Source: Labrenzia sp. THAF82
Lineage (GTDB): Bacteria; Pseudomonadota; Alphaproteobacteria; Rhizobiales; Stappiaceae
DNA: 64,000 nt
NCBI RefSeq assembly: GCF_009363435.1
Contig: NZ_CP045354.1
Span: forward strand, 2,508,501 to 2,572,500
Direction of reading: 5' to 3'
Position 1 is the first letter of the stretch, and each line of letters starts with the position of its first letter. This document shows positions 1 through 7,615 of the stretch, one piece after another. The notes beneath the pieces were generated by a model that was not told where the DNA came from, searched no databases, and was given only the letters and a program-made list of their open reading frames with translations. The position numbers and the translations under genes are program-made.

Positions 1-866
1 AGATCGCAGCTGAAACCGTGCCAATTGGTCAACTTGTTTTCGCACGAAACTTTTTCGGTCTGTTCCCGGTTCTGTTGATGGTTGCTTTTCGAGGCGAACT
101 TGGGCTTGCCTTTCAAACACAGAACCCAAAGGGCCACCTGACGCGCGCTGCCGTCGGACTTTCAGCAATGGTGTGCGGCTTTACTGCGCTCTATCTGCTG
201 CCATTGCCGGATGCGACCGCGATCGGTTTTGCCACACCCCTGATCGTGGTTGTTCTCGCGTTTTTTCTGCTTGGCGAACAGGTGCGTATTTATCGTTGGA
301 GTGCGGTCGGCGTCGGATTTTTGGGCATTCTCGTCGTCTTGTCTCCCCATCTGGGGGAAGGGCAACTCGACAATGCTTCGGCGCTTGGCGCGCTGATTGG
401 TGTGACGGGTGCAGGTTTTGCCGCGCTGGCCATGATCACAGTGCGAAAGCTGTGCGAGACGGAACGCACGTCAACCATCGTCACCTGGTTTGCTGGTGCT
501 GCCACCTTGCTGTCTTTGCTGACCTTTCCCTTAGGCCTGCTTGCGTCTGGGCAAGCGTGGGTCTGGCCGGATGCATCGACTGCAGGACTGCTGGTTCTGA
601 TCGGGCTTGCCGGTGGGGTCGGACAGATTTTTCTGACGCAAAGCTATCGCTACGCGGAAGCCTCAACCATTGCTCCGTTCGACTACGTCAACATGCTGTG
701 GGCGATTGTCGTCGGCTGGCTGATCTTTTCCGAAGTGCCGGTTACAGAGGTAGTGCTCGGCGCGATGATTGTCATTGCTGCCGGCATTTTCGTGATTTAC
801 CGCGAGCACAGGCTTGGCCTCGACAGAACCAAGGCACGAAGAGCGTCCTCACCGTCAAAGTCGTGA
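1..866 (+). CDS. DMT-family (EamA) transporter, 5' end outside window
   Basis: Inner-membrane drug/metabolite transporter of the EamA type, probably exporting a small metabolite; the substrate cannot be told from sequence. The visible part is almost entirely hydrophobic helices in two EamA-like halves, and the second half ends with a Pro-containing helix pair (STIAPFDYVNMLWAIVVGWL) typical of the family. The first ATG/GTG in the reading frame is a GTG at 18, but the frame stays open to the window edge with family-like sequence (IAAETVPIGQLVF), so the true start lies upstream and the gene is cut by the window, not broken. The C-terminus is a short basic tail. Family assignment is firm; the exact role is open. 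Confidence 0.85.
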   Translation, partial: IAAETVPIGQLVFARNFFGLFPVLLMVAFRGELGLAFQTQNPKGHLTRAAVGLSAMVCGFTALYLLPLPDATAIGFATPLIVVVLAFFLLGEQVRIYRWSAVGVGFLGILVVLSPHLGEGQLDNASALGALIGVTGAGFAALAMITVRKLCETERTSTIVTWFAGAATLLSLLTFPLGLLASGQAWVWPDASTAGLLVLIGLAGGVGQIFLTQSYRYAEASTIAPFDYVNMLWAIVVGWLIFSEVPVTEVVLGAMIVIAAGIFVIYREHRLGLDRTKARRASSPSKS

Positions 867-900
867 CCGCAGGGTCAGGCTTTGAGCCAAGTGTCGTTGG

Positions 901-1314
901 TCATTGTGGCTTGTAGGGGAAGGTCTCGACCGTGCTTTTGGTGCCGTCCGGAAAGACAAGCTGAACGCTGATGGATTGAACAGAGCCGTCCGGCATTTCC
1001 AGATACGGCTTGTCTTTCAAAACAGCATTCGGATTGTCCGGGTCACACGCATCCAGCTCCCAGATTTCTTCCAACGGACTTCCATTCAGGCCGAAGAAGA
1101 CGTAGTCGATGCCACATTTCCAGGCTTCAAGGTGGGTAAAATAGATGAGGTCCTGGCCTTCCCAGTCCCGGAAGGCCACCCAGCTGGTCTTGGTGACTTC
1201 AAGAATTTGCTTGATCTGTTCCGGCGGCATGCCTTGTGCCTTTGCCGGTACACTCGCGGTGACTGGAAGAATGCAGAGGGTGGCGGATAGCAAGGCGGAT
1301 TTCATCATGCGCAT
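901..1314 (-). CDS. Hypothetical secreted protein
   Basis: 137-residue protein that I do not recognise. Residues 1-27 form a clear Sec signal peptide (positive MRMMK start, hydrophobic core, AKA cleavage region), so the mature protein of about 110 residues is periplasmic. It contains two cysteines (WKCGIDYVFFG and ELDACDPDNP) that could form a disulfide, and is rich in aromatic and acidic residues. A GGAG ribosome site lies 7 nt before the chosen ATG. It begins 24 nt after the stop of the upstream Lrp-domain gene on the same strand, so the two may be co-transcribed. No enzymatic motif is visible. Confidence 0.7.
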   Translation of the reverse strand: MRMMKSALLSATLCILPVTASVPAKAQGMPPEQIKQILEVTKTSWVAFRDWEGQDLIYFTHLEAWKCGIDYVFFGLNGSPLEEIWELDACDPDNPNAVLKDKPYLEMPDGSVQSISVQLVFPDGTKSTVETFPYKPQ

Positions 1315-1338
1315 TTTTCGGCTCCTGCTTGCAGTGCC

Positions 1339-1575
1339 TTAAAAGGCTTTGAAAGTAATGATCGTCTTGGTGTCCTGAATCCCATCGATAGGATGCACCT
1401 TTTCATTGACGAAATGGCCGATATCCGCGTCGCTTTCGACATAGAACTTGACCAGAAGATCATAATCGCCACTGGTGGAATAGACTTCCGACGCGATTTC
1501 TGCATCTGCGATAGCGCTGGCAACCTGATAGGTCTTTCCCAGTTGGCATTTGATCATCACGAAAAACGGGGTCAT
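1339..1575 (-). CDS. Stand-alone Lrp/AsnC ligand-binding domain protein
   Basis: 78-residue protein consisting only of the RAM/AsnC_trans_reg domain of Lrp-family regulators, without a helix-turn-helix. Visible family features are the beta strand FFVMIKCQLGK, the turn STSGDYDLLVKFYVES and the final strand DTKTIITFKAF. Such single-domain proteins form ring-shaped oligomers, bind amino acids, and can associate with full-length Lrp proteins. The open frame extends upstream to 1893, but a GGAG site 8 nt before the ATG at 1575, and the lack of any Lrp-like sequence upstream (that DNA carries a riboswitch on the other strand), set the start here. The secreted orphan follows 24 nt downstream. Confidence 0.85.
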   Translation of the reverse strand: MTPFFVMIKCQLGKTYQVASAIADAEIASEVYSTSGDYDLLVKFYVESDADIGHFVNEKVHPIDGIQDTKTIITFKAF

Positions 1576-1723
1576 ACGGAGCTCCGGACGTTTGGCGCGT
1601 TGGATTAAATTGCTCTCAAGGACATCGCGCATCTCCTCGCCACAGTCAATTGCAGATGCCGACAAGCCTTTGGGCAGGTACTTGCAATCCGTTGTCAGCC
1701 TTGTTAGCAGTGCAAGCATCTCA

Positions 1724-1810
1724 TGGGGGTGCCCGGCCATTGTGGCGCGGGCTGAGAGGCGACTTGCCAACTCCTTGAACCTGATCCGGCTGGTACCGGC
1801 GGAGGGATTT
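1724..1810 (+). ncRNA. TPP riboswitch (THI element)
   Basis: The hallmark blocks of the thiamine pyrophosphate aptamer are present in order: a 5' P1/P2 side ending in GGGGTGCCCGG (1726-1736), the invariant GCTGAGAGG (1751-1759), and the 3' block CTTGAACCTGATCCGGC followed by TGGTACCGGCGGAGGGA (about 1774-1807). It lies directly upstream of thiM and thiD, the expected regulon, and should switch off the operon when TPP is plentiful. The terminal GGAGGGA of the aptamer also sits 7 nt before the ATG of a 27-codon ORF, so ligand binding could hide a ribosome site. No separate terminator hairpin with a U-tract is seen before thiM, which favours control of translation. Confidence 0.92.
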
Positions 1811-1813
1811 GAG

Positions 1814-1897
1814 ATGACGATGTCTCTGGCAATAGCCTTTTTCAATCTTGCAGAATTTTCCGGCCTGAAACCGACGATGCCCGGGGGGAACACATGA
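1814..1897 (+). CDS. Possible 27-residue leader ORF coupled to thiM
   Basis: A short ORF (MTMSLAIAFFNLAEF..., 27 residues) begins 7 nt after the GGAGGGA that forms the 3' strand of the TPP aptamer and stops at TGA overlapping the thiM ATG by four bases (ATGA). This geometry is that of translational coupling: ribosomes loaded at the aptamer-controlled site would end exactly at the thiM start. The ThiM start itself has only a G-run (GGGGGG) 5 nt upstream. The peptide has no recognisable function and could be chance, but the placement of start, ribosome site and stop is suggestive. Confidence 0.45.
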   Translation: MTMSLAIAFFNLAEFSGLKPTMPGGNT

Positions 1898-2667
1898 GCC
1901 TCTCAATCGCGGCTTCAACGCAAGATCTTCAACCCGAGACGGTTTTTGATCTTCTGCAGCGTGTGCGCCGGCGAACACCGCGCGTTCACGCAATAACCAA
2001 TGCCGTTGCACAGGGTTTTACCGCCAATGTGCTGCTCGCACTTGGTGCCATTCCTTCCATGACCATTGCGCCGCAGGAGGTTGCGAGTTTCGCCGCCGGT
2101 GCGGATGCGCTTCTGGTCAATCTTGGCACGCTTGACGAAACCCGCCGTGCAGCCATTCCGTTGGCCGTGGCAGCCGCGCGGGAGAACAATCATCCTGTCC
2201 TGATCGACCCGGTCTTTGTGAACCTGTCGCCGGTCCGATGCGCTTTCGCCAAGGAGCTTTTGGCCTTTCAGCCGGATCTCGTTCGCCTGAACGAGGCTGA
2301 ACAGAACGCTCTTTTTCAGGACCGGGCAGATGTCGAGGCACTGATTGCGCAGGGAACGGTTCTTGCCGTAACCGGAGAACGGGACAAGATCGAAAGCCGC
2401 AAGAGAGATTTTCATCTTCTCAACGGCGATCCCCTGATGGCGCGCGTGACGGCGACCGGGTGTGCAGGTGGTGCCGTTTTGGCAGCATTTGCCAGTGTCG
2501 AGAAGGACACAGCACTGGCGGCGGCGGCCGGTTTGTCGGTGTTCAACATTTCAGGTGAAGTTGCTGCCGGTCAGGCAGCGGGCCCGGGCACGTTCGTGCC
2601 TGAATTGCTCGATGCTCTTTACAGCCTCAGCCTCAGCGATATCGAAGCCCGTCTTCGCAGCGCTTAA
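1894..2667 (+). CDS. thiM: Hydroxyethylthiazole kinase ThiM
   Basis: Phosphorylates 4-methyl-5-(2-hydroxyethyl)thiazole with ATP, letting the cell salvage the thiazole half of thiamine; cytosolic ribokinase-fold trimer. The N-terminal HAITNAVAQGFTANVLLALGA motif (about residues 31-51) and the C-terminal ATGCAGGAVLAAF with the conserved cysteine near the ATP site are typical. Length 257 residues is normal. It is the first conserved gene after a TPP riboswitch and is followed 34 nt later by thiD, matching the usual salvage operon. Confidence 0.95.
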   Translation: MSLSIAASTQDLQPETVFDLLQRVRRRTPRVHAITNAVAQGFTANVLLALGAIPSMTIAPQEVASFAAGADALLVNLGTLDETRRAAIPLAVAAARENNHPVLIDPVFVNLSPVRCAFAKELLAFQPDLVRLNEAEQNALFQDRADVEALIAQGTVLAVTGERDKIESRKRDFHLLNGDPLMARVTATGCAGGAVLAAFASVEKDTALAAAAGLSVFNISGEVAAGQAAGPGTFVPELLDALYSLSLSDIEARLRSA

Positions 2668-2701
2668 GCATCAGAATTCCAGATTTTCGAAGGAGGACAC
2701 C

Positions 2702-3508
2702 ATGACCGCGATTGCGGTGACGATTGCAGGCTCTGATTCCGGCGGTGGCGCCGGCATTCAAGCTGATCTGAAATCCTTTTCGGCAAACGGCGTGTATGGG
2801 GCCAGCGTCCTGACCGCCTTGACTGCGCAAAATACCCTTGGCGTGAGCGCCATTCACGATATTCCACCCGATTTTGTGCGGGCGCAGATGGATGCCGTCT
2901 ATTCCGATTTGAAAGTCGGGGCGACCAAAATCGGGATGCTCTCAAAGGTGCCTATCATAGAAGCTGTTGCTGAGGGGCTTGGAGCCCACTCAACCGGACC
3001 AGTTGTCCTTGATCCGGTGATGGTTGCCGCTTCCGGCGACCCTCTGCTCCAAACCAGAGCTGTCTCCAGTCTAATCGAGCTTCTTGTACCTCTCGCGGAG
3101 GTAATCACGCCCAATCTTCACGAAGCGGCCAGAATGCTTGAAACGGATGTAGCCGAAACAGAAGCACAGATGCAGGAGCAGGCTGAGCATCTTCTCAAGA
3201 TGGGCGCGCAGTCCGTTCTGCTCAAAGGCGGGCATGGAACCGGTCAGGAGAGTGCAGATCTATTCCTGACACTGAATGGGCCAGCGATCTGGCTTCGTGA
3301 CGTTCGAATTGCCACGGGCAACACGCACGGAACCGGTTGTACCCTGTCATCTGCGATTGCCGCAGGGCTTGCCAAGGGGCAGGGGCTTGAAGCCTCGGTC
3401 AGATCAGCAAAGAGCTACATACAGGCAGCTATTGCCGCGTCTGATTTGCTCAAAATCGGCCAGGGACACGGGCCAGTACACCACTTTCATTCCCTTTGGA
3501 GCAAATGA
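2702..3508 (+). CDS. thiD: Hydroxymethylpyrimidine (phosphate) kinase ThiD
   Basis: Phosphorylates HMP and HMP-P to HMP-PP, the pyrimidine donor for thiamine phosphate synthesis. 268 residues from the ATG at 2702, which follows a GAAGGAGG ribosome site; the frame is open further upstream into thiM but without family sequence. Visible motifs: AGSDSGGGAGIQADLKSF at the N-terminus (substrate site) and GTGCTLSSAIAAGLAKG near the C-terminus (anion hole with the catalytic Cys/Thr region). It works with ThiM on precursors taken up from outside or released by thiamine breakdown. The stop at 3508 is immediately followed by the dctP-like start. Confidence 0.96.
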   Translation: MTAIAVTIAGSDSGGGAGIQADLKSFSANGVYGASVLTALTAQNTLGVSAIHDIPPDFVRAQMDAVYSDLKVGATKIGMLSKVPIIEAVAEGLGAHSTGPVVLDPVMVAASGDPLLQTRAVSSLIELLVPLAEVITPNLHEAARMLETDVAETEAQMQEQAEHLLKMGAQSVLLKGGHGTGQESADLFLTLNGPAIWLRDVRIATGNTHGTGCTLSSAIAAGLAKGQGLEASVRSAKSYIQAAIAASDLLKIGQGHGPVHHFHSLWSK

Positions 3509-3509
3509 G

Positions 3510-4622
3510 ATGACGGACATGAAATCGTCAGAAGGACGTCTCATCAACCGCCGGTCCTTGCTGGGGGCATCGGCCCTTTCAGGCGTTTCCGTGCTCGCAG
3601 TGCCGGCAATCGCGGACGATGCTGATCCCATCGAATGGAAGATGGTTACCTCCTGGCCGAAGAACCTGCCGGGCCCAGGTGTGAGTGCACAAAGGATAGC
3701 CGATCAGGTCGCGGCCATGTCCAATGGTCGTTTTCAGATCCGGCTTTATGCAGCGGGTGAATTGGTCCCGGCGCTCGGCGTGTTTGATGCAGTGTCGGCC
3801 GGAACGGCTGAAATGGCGCATACGGCATCGTTCTTCTGGCAAGGCAAAATCCCGGCTTCGGTGTTCTTTACGGCCATCCCCTTCGGACTGTTGCCATACG
3901 AGCATATTTCCTGGATCGAACGCGGCGGCGGACAAGCACTTTGGGACGAGCTTTATGCCCCATTTGGACTGAAACCTGTCATGGCGGGCAATACGGGCGT
4001 CCAGATGGGCGGCTGGTACAAAAAAGAGCTTCAAGGGCTTGATGATCTCAAGGGACTGAAAATCCGGATGCCGGGCCTTGGCGGCGAGGTGATGCGTCGT
4101 CTCGGGGCAACGCCTGTGGGACTGCCGCCTGGGGAACTTTTTCAAGCACTTCAATCGGGTGTTCTCGATGCTACCGAGTTTCTTGGTCCCTGGTCCGATC
4201 GGGCAATGGGTTTTCAGAAAGTCGCCAAGTCCTACTATTCGCCTGGCTTTCATGAACCCAACGGCACTGGTGAAGCGCTTTTCAATCAGGGTGCATTTGA
4301 TCGGTTGTCTGAAGACTTTCAGAGTATCTTGCTTGAGGCATGCCGTGCGGAGAACGGACGGGCACTTGCTGAAAGTGATTGGGAAAACGCGGGCTCATTA
4401 CAGCTGCTTCAGGACGAAGACGGCGTCAGCGTGTTGCCTTATCCCGATGACATCATGAGTGCCCTGAAAGAAACCGCGGGAATCGTCCTGACAGAGTTTG
4501 CCGAGAAAGACCCCTTGGCGAAACGCATCTATGAAAGTCACCAGACGGCGAAGCACAGACTTGGTCCCTGGAGCAGAGTGGCAATGCGCAGCTTCATGAC
4601 AGCCAGAGACGACAGTGTGTGA
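3510..4622 (+). CDS. TRAP transporter substrate-binding protein, TakP-like
   Basis: Periplasmic binding protein of a TRAP transporter, 370 residues. Residues 14-15 are the arginines of a Tat-type signal (RRSLLGASALSG) with AIADDA cleavage region. The ligand fold carries GLKIRMPGLGGEV, in which the Arg is the carboxylate-binding residue of the DctP family, and LDATEFLGPWSD, equivalent to the metal-binding ATEW segment of the alpha-keto-acid protein TakP. The ATG has GGAG 8 nt upstream and lies 1 nt past the thiD stop, so it is in the thi salvage operon under the TPP riboswitch. No TRAP membrane subunits (DctQ/DctM) follow. The position suggests a thiamine-precursor role, whereas the family suggests a keto acid ligand; which applies is open. 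Confidence 0.85.
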   Translation: MTDMKSSEGRLINRRSLLGASALSGVSVLAVPAIADDADPIEWKMVTSWPKNLPGPGVSAQRIADQVAAMSNGRFQIRLYAAGELVPALGVFDAVSAGTAEMAHTASFFWQGKIPASVFFTAIPFGLLPYEHISWIERGGGQALWDELYAPFGLKPVMAGNTGVQMGGWYKKELQGLDDLKGLKIRMPGLGGEVMRRLGATPVGLPPGELFQALQSGVLDATEFLGPWSDRAMGFQKVAKSYYSPGFHEPNGTGEALFNQGAFDRLSEDFQSILLEACRAENGRALAESDWENAGSLQLLQDEDGVSVLPYPDDIMSALKETAGIVLTEFAEKDPLAKRIYESHQTAKHRLGPWSRVAMRSFMTARDDSV

Positions 4623-4631
4623 AGTGACTTT

Positions 4632-4666
4632 CGGCAGTGCCGTCCCGTCCCGGTCTGGCGCTGCCG
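4632..4666 (+). terminator. Stem-loop after the thi operon
   Basis: CGGCAGTGCC pairs with GGCGCTGCCG ten nucleotides after the dctP-like stop (10-bp stem with one G-U, 15-nt loop). It is followed only by GTTT, so this is a weak or factor-assisted terminator. Confidence 0.4.
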
Positions 4667-4670
4667 GTTT

Positions 4671-4695
4671 CGCAACTGCATATCAGGCAGTTGCG
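4671..4695. repeat. Perfect 9-bp inverted repeat
   Basis: CGCAACTGC and GCAGTTGCG separated by 7 nt, just beyond the preceding hairpin. It may form a tandem terminator or an operator; there is no T-run. The rest of the gap up to the FadL gene shows no convincing ORF. Confidence 0.4.
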
Positions 4696-4981
4696 TCAAC
4701 AACCACATGGATGTGCAGGGCGATGACACACACAGGTTGTGCCCTTGAAGCAGGTGATTTCTTGGAAAATTCGATCTGAATTCGGGGTGATTCCGGCATC
4801 TCGGAGACCTTTTGGGGCCACCAAACGGGGCACAGTCTTCAAATCTGCCTTTCTATGGATTGTGCAAATTGCCAGTGTTTCTGCGGAAGTTTGTCCAACA
4901 AGGACGGCATATTCCCTTGGGGTACGTGTGGCAAAGCCGCAACGTCCACAGGTTAATTGACGTTATCGGAAGGTCGCCGCT

Positions 4982-5006
4982 CGATTGCCTGTTTTTTAGG
5001 CAATCG
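4982..5006. repeat. Perfect 9-bp inverted repeat upstream of FadL gene
   Basis: CGATTGCCT and AGGCAATCG flank a GTTTTTT loop about 230 bp before the FadL start. The size and placement fit an operator or a small RNA terminator on the plus strand (stem followed by TGTG, so not a classical U-tract). Nothing else in 4696-5238 could be assigned. Confidence 0.35.
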
Positions 5007-5238
5007 TGTGAAAGTGTGTCGCCAACGTGACAAACAGTCTCAGAAGCGAACCTTTTGTCAGTGTTATGATCCTGCCCAAGAGAATAACCTGTCTGATTAA
5101 GGCGTATTTCGCGCTGCAGCATAGTTTTTCTTAAAGCTGATTGAGTTTTTTAACGTGTTGAATCGGTCTTCGTTCTCCGGGAAACCTGTCTAGAGATGTC
5201 ACGAAACATCCTTGGGCATGAGGACGGGAGAAAACGTA

Positions 5239-6501
5239 ATGCCGTGGGCAGACAAAAGAACACTACTACTTACAACTTCTGCAATTATTCTATCTGTAGT
5301 TGCGACCAGTGCGCATGCAGGGGGCTTCGCTCTTCGTGAGCAAAGCTCTTATTATCAGGGGCTGTCATTCGCAGGCTACGGAACTTCGGGCGGTGGTATA
5401 TCCTCTATGTACTGGAACCCGGCGTCGCTGATAGGTGCGCAACAGGGCCTGACTGTCGAGGCGCACAACACAGGGCTTTTCCCGGTCTCGGAAATCGATG
5501 GAACGCTCAGCGGGGGAGCGCTTGGGACATCCTCTATCGGAAGCGGTGACATCGCGTCTGATGCTTTTATTCCGGCATCCTATGCCGCCTATCGACTGAA
5601 CGACCAGTTGGTCTTCGGTGTCGGCGTCAATGCGCCCTTCGGATTGTCTACCAAACCGGAGCAAAACTGGGCGGCTCAGTTCTATTCAAGATCGTCGTCG
5701 GTGTTCTCGCTGAACGTCAATCCGGCTGTTGCGCTTCAGATCAACGAGATGTTTTCGTTGGCCGTCGGTATTCAGGTTCAATACCTCGATGTCTCGCTGA
5801 AGTCGGCAGACGCGACCTCGGGAGCAGGGTTTCCGCGTTCGAACGAAATCTCGGGCAGCAGCATCGGCTATGGTGTTACGGCCGGTCTGACGGTACGCCC
5901 GATGGAGGGTACGGAAATCGGTGTCGGTTATCGTTCCGGCGTCGGTCATGACCTTGATGGTGACCTGATCGTTGGAGGTGTGACCCGGGCCATCGGCCTT
6001 GGTGTCGTAACGCCCGATATGGTCAACATTTCTGCCCGGCAAAAAATCACTGACAAAATTCGTGTATTGGGTACCGTTGAATGGACAAACTGGAGCCGGT
6101 TGAAATCGCCGCGTGCAATTTCCGATGCAACCGGCGCAGCGCTGACCACGCTTCATTTCAACTATGATGACGGCTGGTTTTTCTCGCTTGGTGGGGAATA
6201 CGACTACAACGAGAAGCTGACCTTTCGCGCTGGTCTTGGCTACGAAATCTCACCGATCGACGAGGATATCCGCTCGACCCGTTTGCCGGACAACAATCGC
6301 TGGTGGCTCTCCGCAGGTGCAAGCTACAACTTCAACAAGCATCTGTCTTTTGATTTGGGGTACACGCACATCATCCCGGAATCGACAAAGATCAATATCG
6401 ATTCCAACCACCAGGACTTTAACGCGACCTTCGGCACCTACACTGCCGATGTCGACAGCCATGTGAACATCATTTCAGCGTCGCTGCGTTACAAGTTCTG
6501 A
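5239..6501 (+). CDS. FadL/OmpP1-family outer membrane transporter
   Basis: Outer-membrane beta-barrel of the FadL family, expected to let hydrophobic substrates such as long-chain fatty acids or aromatic hydrocarbons cross the outer membrane. 420 residues from the ATG at 5239 (GGGAG site upstream); a Sec signal peptide ends at SAHA-GGFALREQS, where the mature N-terminal hatch begins. The family signature YWNPASL is present near mature residue 40, and the protein ends in ASLRYKF, the aromatic C-terminus recognised by the Bam machinery. It is monocistronic, with a long upstream gap and a strong terminator after it. The substrate cannot be deduced. Confidence 0.92.
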   Translation: MPWADKRTLLLTTSAIILSVVATSAHAGGFALREQSSYYQGLSFAGYGTSGGGISSMYWNPASLIGAQQGLTVEAHNTGLFPVSEIDGTLSGGALGTSSIGSGDIASDAFIPASYAAYRLNDQLVFGVGVNAPFGLSTKPEQNWAAQFYSRSSSVFSLNVNPAVALQINEMFSLAVGIQVQYLDVSLKSADATSGAGFPRSNEISGSSIGYGVTAGLTVRPMEGTEIGVGYRSGVGHDLDGDLIVGGVTRAIGLGVVTPDMVNISARQKITDKIRVLGTVEWTNWSRLKSPRAISDATGAALTTLHFNYDDGWFFSLGGEYDYNEKLTFRAGLGYEISPIDEDIRSTRLPDNNRWWLSAGASYNFNKHLSFDLGYTHIIPESTKINIDSNHQDFNATFGTYTADVDSHVNIISASLRYKF

Positions 6502-6525
6502 TCAAGTCAAAGTGGGAATGCAATG

Positions 6526-6551
6526 GGCCGGGGAAAACCCCGGCCTTTTTT
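6526..6551 (+). terminator. Rho-independent terminator of the FadL gene
   Basis: Perfect 8-bp stem GGCCGGGG/CCCCGGCC with an AAAA loop and six T residues, 24 nt after the stop codon. Confidence 0.93.
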
Positions 6552-6567
6552 ACGAAGGAGCGGTCTC

Positions 6568-7347
6568 TTAAAACGCTGCTGGATAAAGGCCGCCGTCAAT
6601 CAGGAGGTTCTGTCCGGTGATGTAGCCGGCATATTGCGAACACAAGAATGCACAGGCCTGACCGAACTCCTCCGCGTTGCCAAATCGCCCTATCGGGATG
6701 CCGGCTGCCTGTTCCTCGCGGACCGCGGCGACGCTTTTGCCGGACTGTTTTGCAGACAGTTCAAAGCCGCCTTTCAGGCGGTCCGTATCCATCTTGCCGG
6801 GCAGGATGTTGTTTACCGTGACGCCGTGGGGAGCCAGTTGACGGCTTACACCGGCCAGAAAGGCTGTGAGACCCGCCCGCGCTCCGCTGGAAAGATCCAG
6901 CCCTTCAATCGGCATTTTGACTGAAAGGGACGTGATGTTGACGATCCTCCCGAAACCGCGTTCCTTCATTGAAGGCACTACGGCCTGGATCAATTCGATT
7001 GGTGTGACGAAGTTCTGAACCGTGCCTTCGAGCAGTGCTTCCCGGGTGAGTTCGGTGTAGTCCCGGCGAGGTGGACCGCCGTTGTTGTTGATCAGAATGT
7101 CGGGTGCTGAGCAGGCCGCAAGCAAAGCGTCCTGACCCTCACGGGTTGAGACGTCGGCAGCGACGCTTTGGACGCTTACATCGTAGCGTTCCTGAATGGC
7201 GGCTTTGGTCGCGGCAAGCACGGATTCGTTGCGCCCGTTCAGAACAATGTCGCATCCCGCTTCTGCCAAGGCTTCCGCACAGCCCCGACCCAGGCCTCGG
7301 CTGGATGCGCAGATGATGGCCTTTTTACCGCTTAGACCCAGGTCCAT
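6568..7347 (-). CDS. SDR-family oxidoreductase, atypical active site
   Basis: 259-residue short-chain dehydrogenase/reductase with the usual Rossmann start (CASSRGLGRGCAEALAEAG), the NNNGGPP segment in place of NNAG, and a C-terminal ITGQNLLIDGGLY. The catalytic Tyr-x-x-x-Lys is not present: at the expected place the chain reads DLSSGARAGLTAF, so Tyr is replaced by Ser and Lys by Arg, while the preceding NITSLS keeps a serine. Such variants form a known SDR subgroup often annotated as 3-oxoacyl-ACP reductases; the real reaction is unclear. The gene stands alone and convergent to the FadL gene, with the terminator between them. Confidence 0.85.
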   Translation of the reverse strand: MDLGLSGKKAIICASSRGLGRGCAEALAEAGCDIVLNGRNESVLAATKAAIQERYDVSVQSVAADVSTREGQDALLAACSAPDILINNNGGPPRRDYTELTREALLEGTVQNFVTPIELIQAVVPSMKERGFGRIVNITSLSVKMPIEGLDLSSGARAGLTAFLAGVSRQLAPHGVTVNNILPGKMDTDRLKGGFELSAKQSGKSVAAVREEQAAGIPIGRFGNAEEFGQACAFLCSQYAGYITGQNLLIDGGLYPAAF

Positions 7348-7615
7348 TTCTTGTCTCCTCTTTGGGCAATCGTGTTGCCTCTTTTGGCTGCCTACGAATG
7401 TGCCGTCAATCTGATAGCTGAAACAGGCTCTTGCAGGTAGGGGATTGGCGTAAGGTCAGGTTGTTTCAGCTAGAAATCTTGACGTTTTGCGGACTGATCC
7501 AACGTTAATCATAATCGCCGGAAATCAGAACCTCGGCGGTATCCCTGGCGTTTTGTCACAATAGTGATACCTGAATCGCGTCTAAAGCGCTCCAAAAGGT
7601 ATTTGGAGAATTGCT

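Noticed and set aside
1576..1893. Longer minus-strand reading frame giving a 184-residue Lrp-like protein
   Set aside because: Upstream residues lack a helix-turn-helix, the DNA carries a TPP riboswitch on the plus strand, and GGAG is found before the internal ATG at 1575.
7550..7615. Possible Pho box (TTGTCACAATAGTGATAC) before the PlcP-like gene
   Set aside because: Only the first half is near CTGTCAT; the second half matches at about three of seven positions, so it does not support PhoB control.
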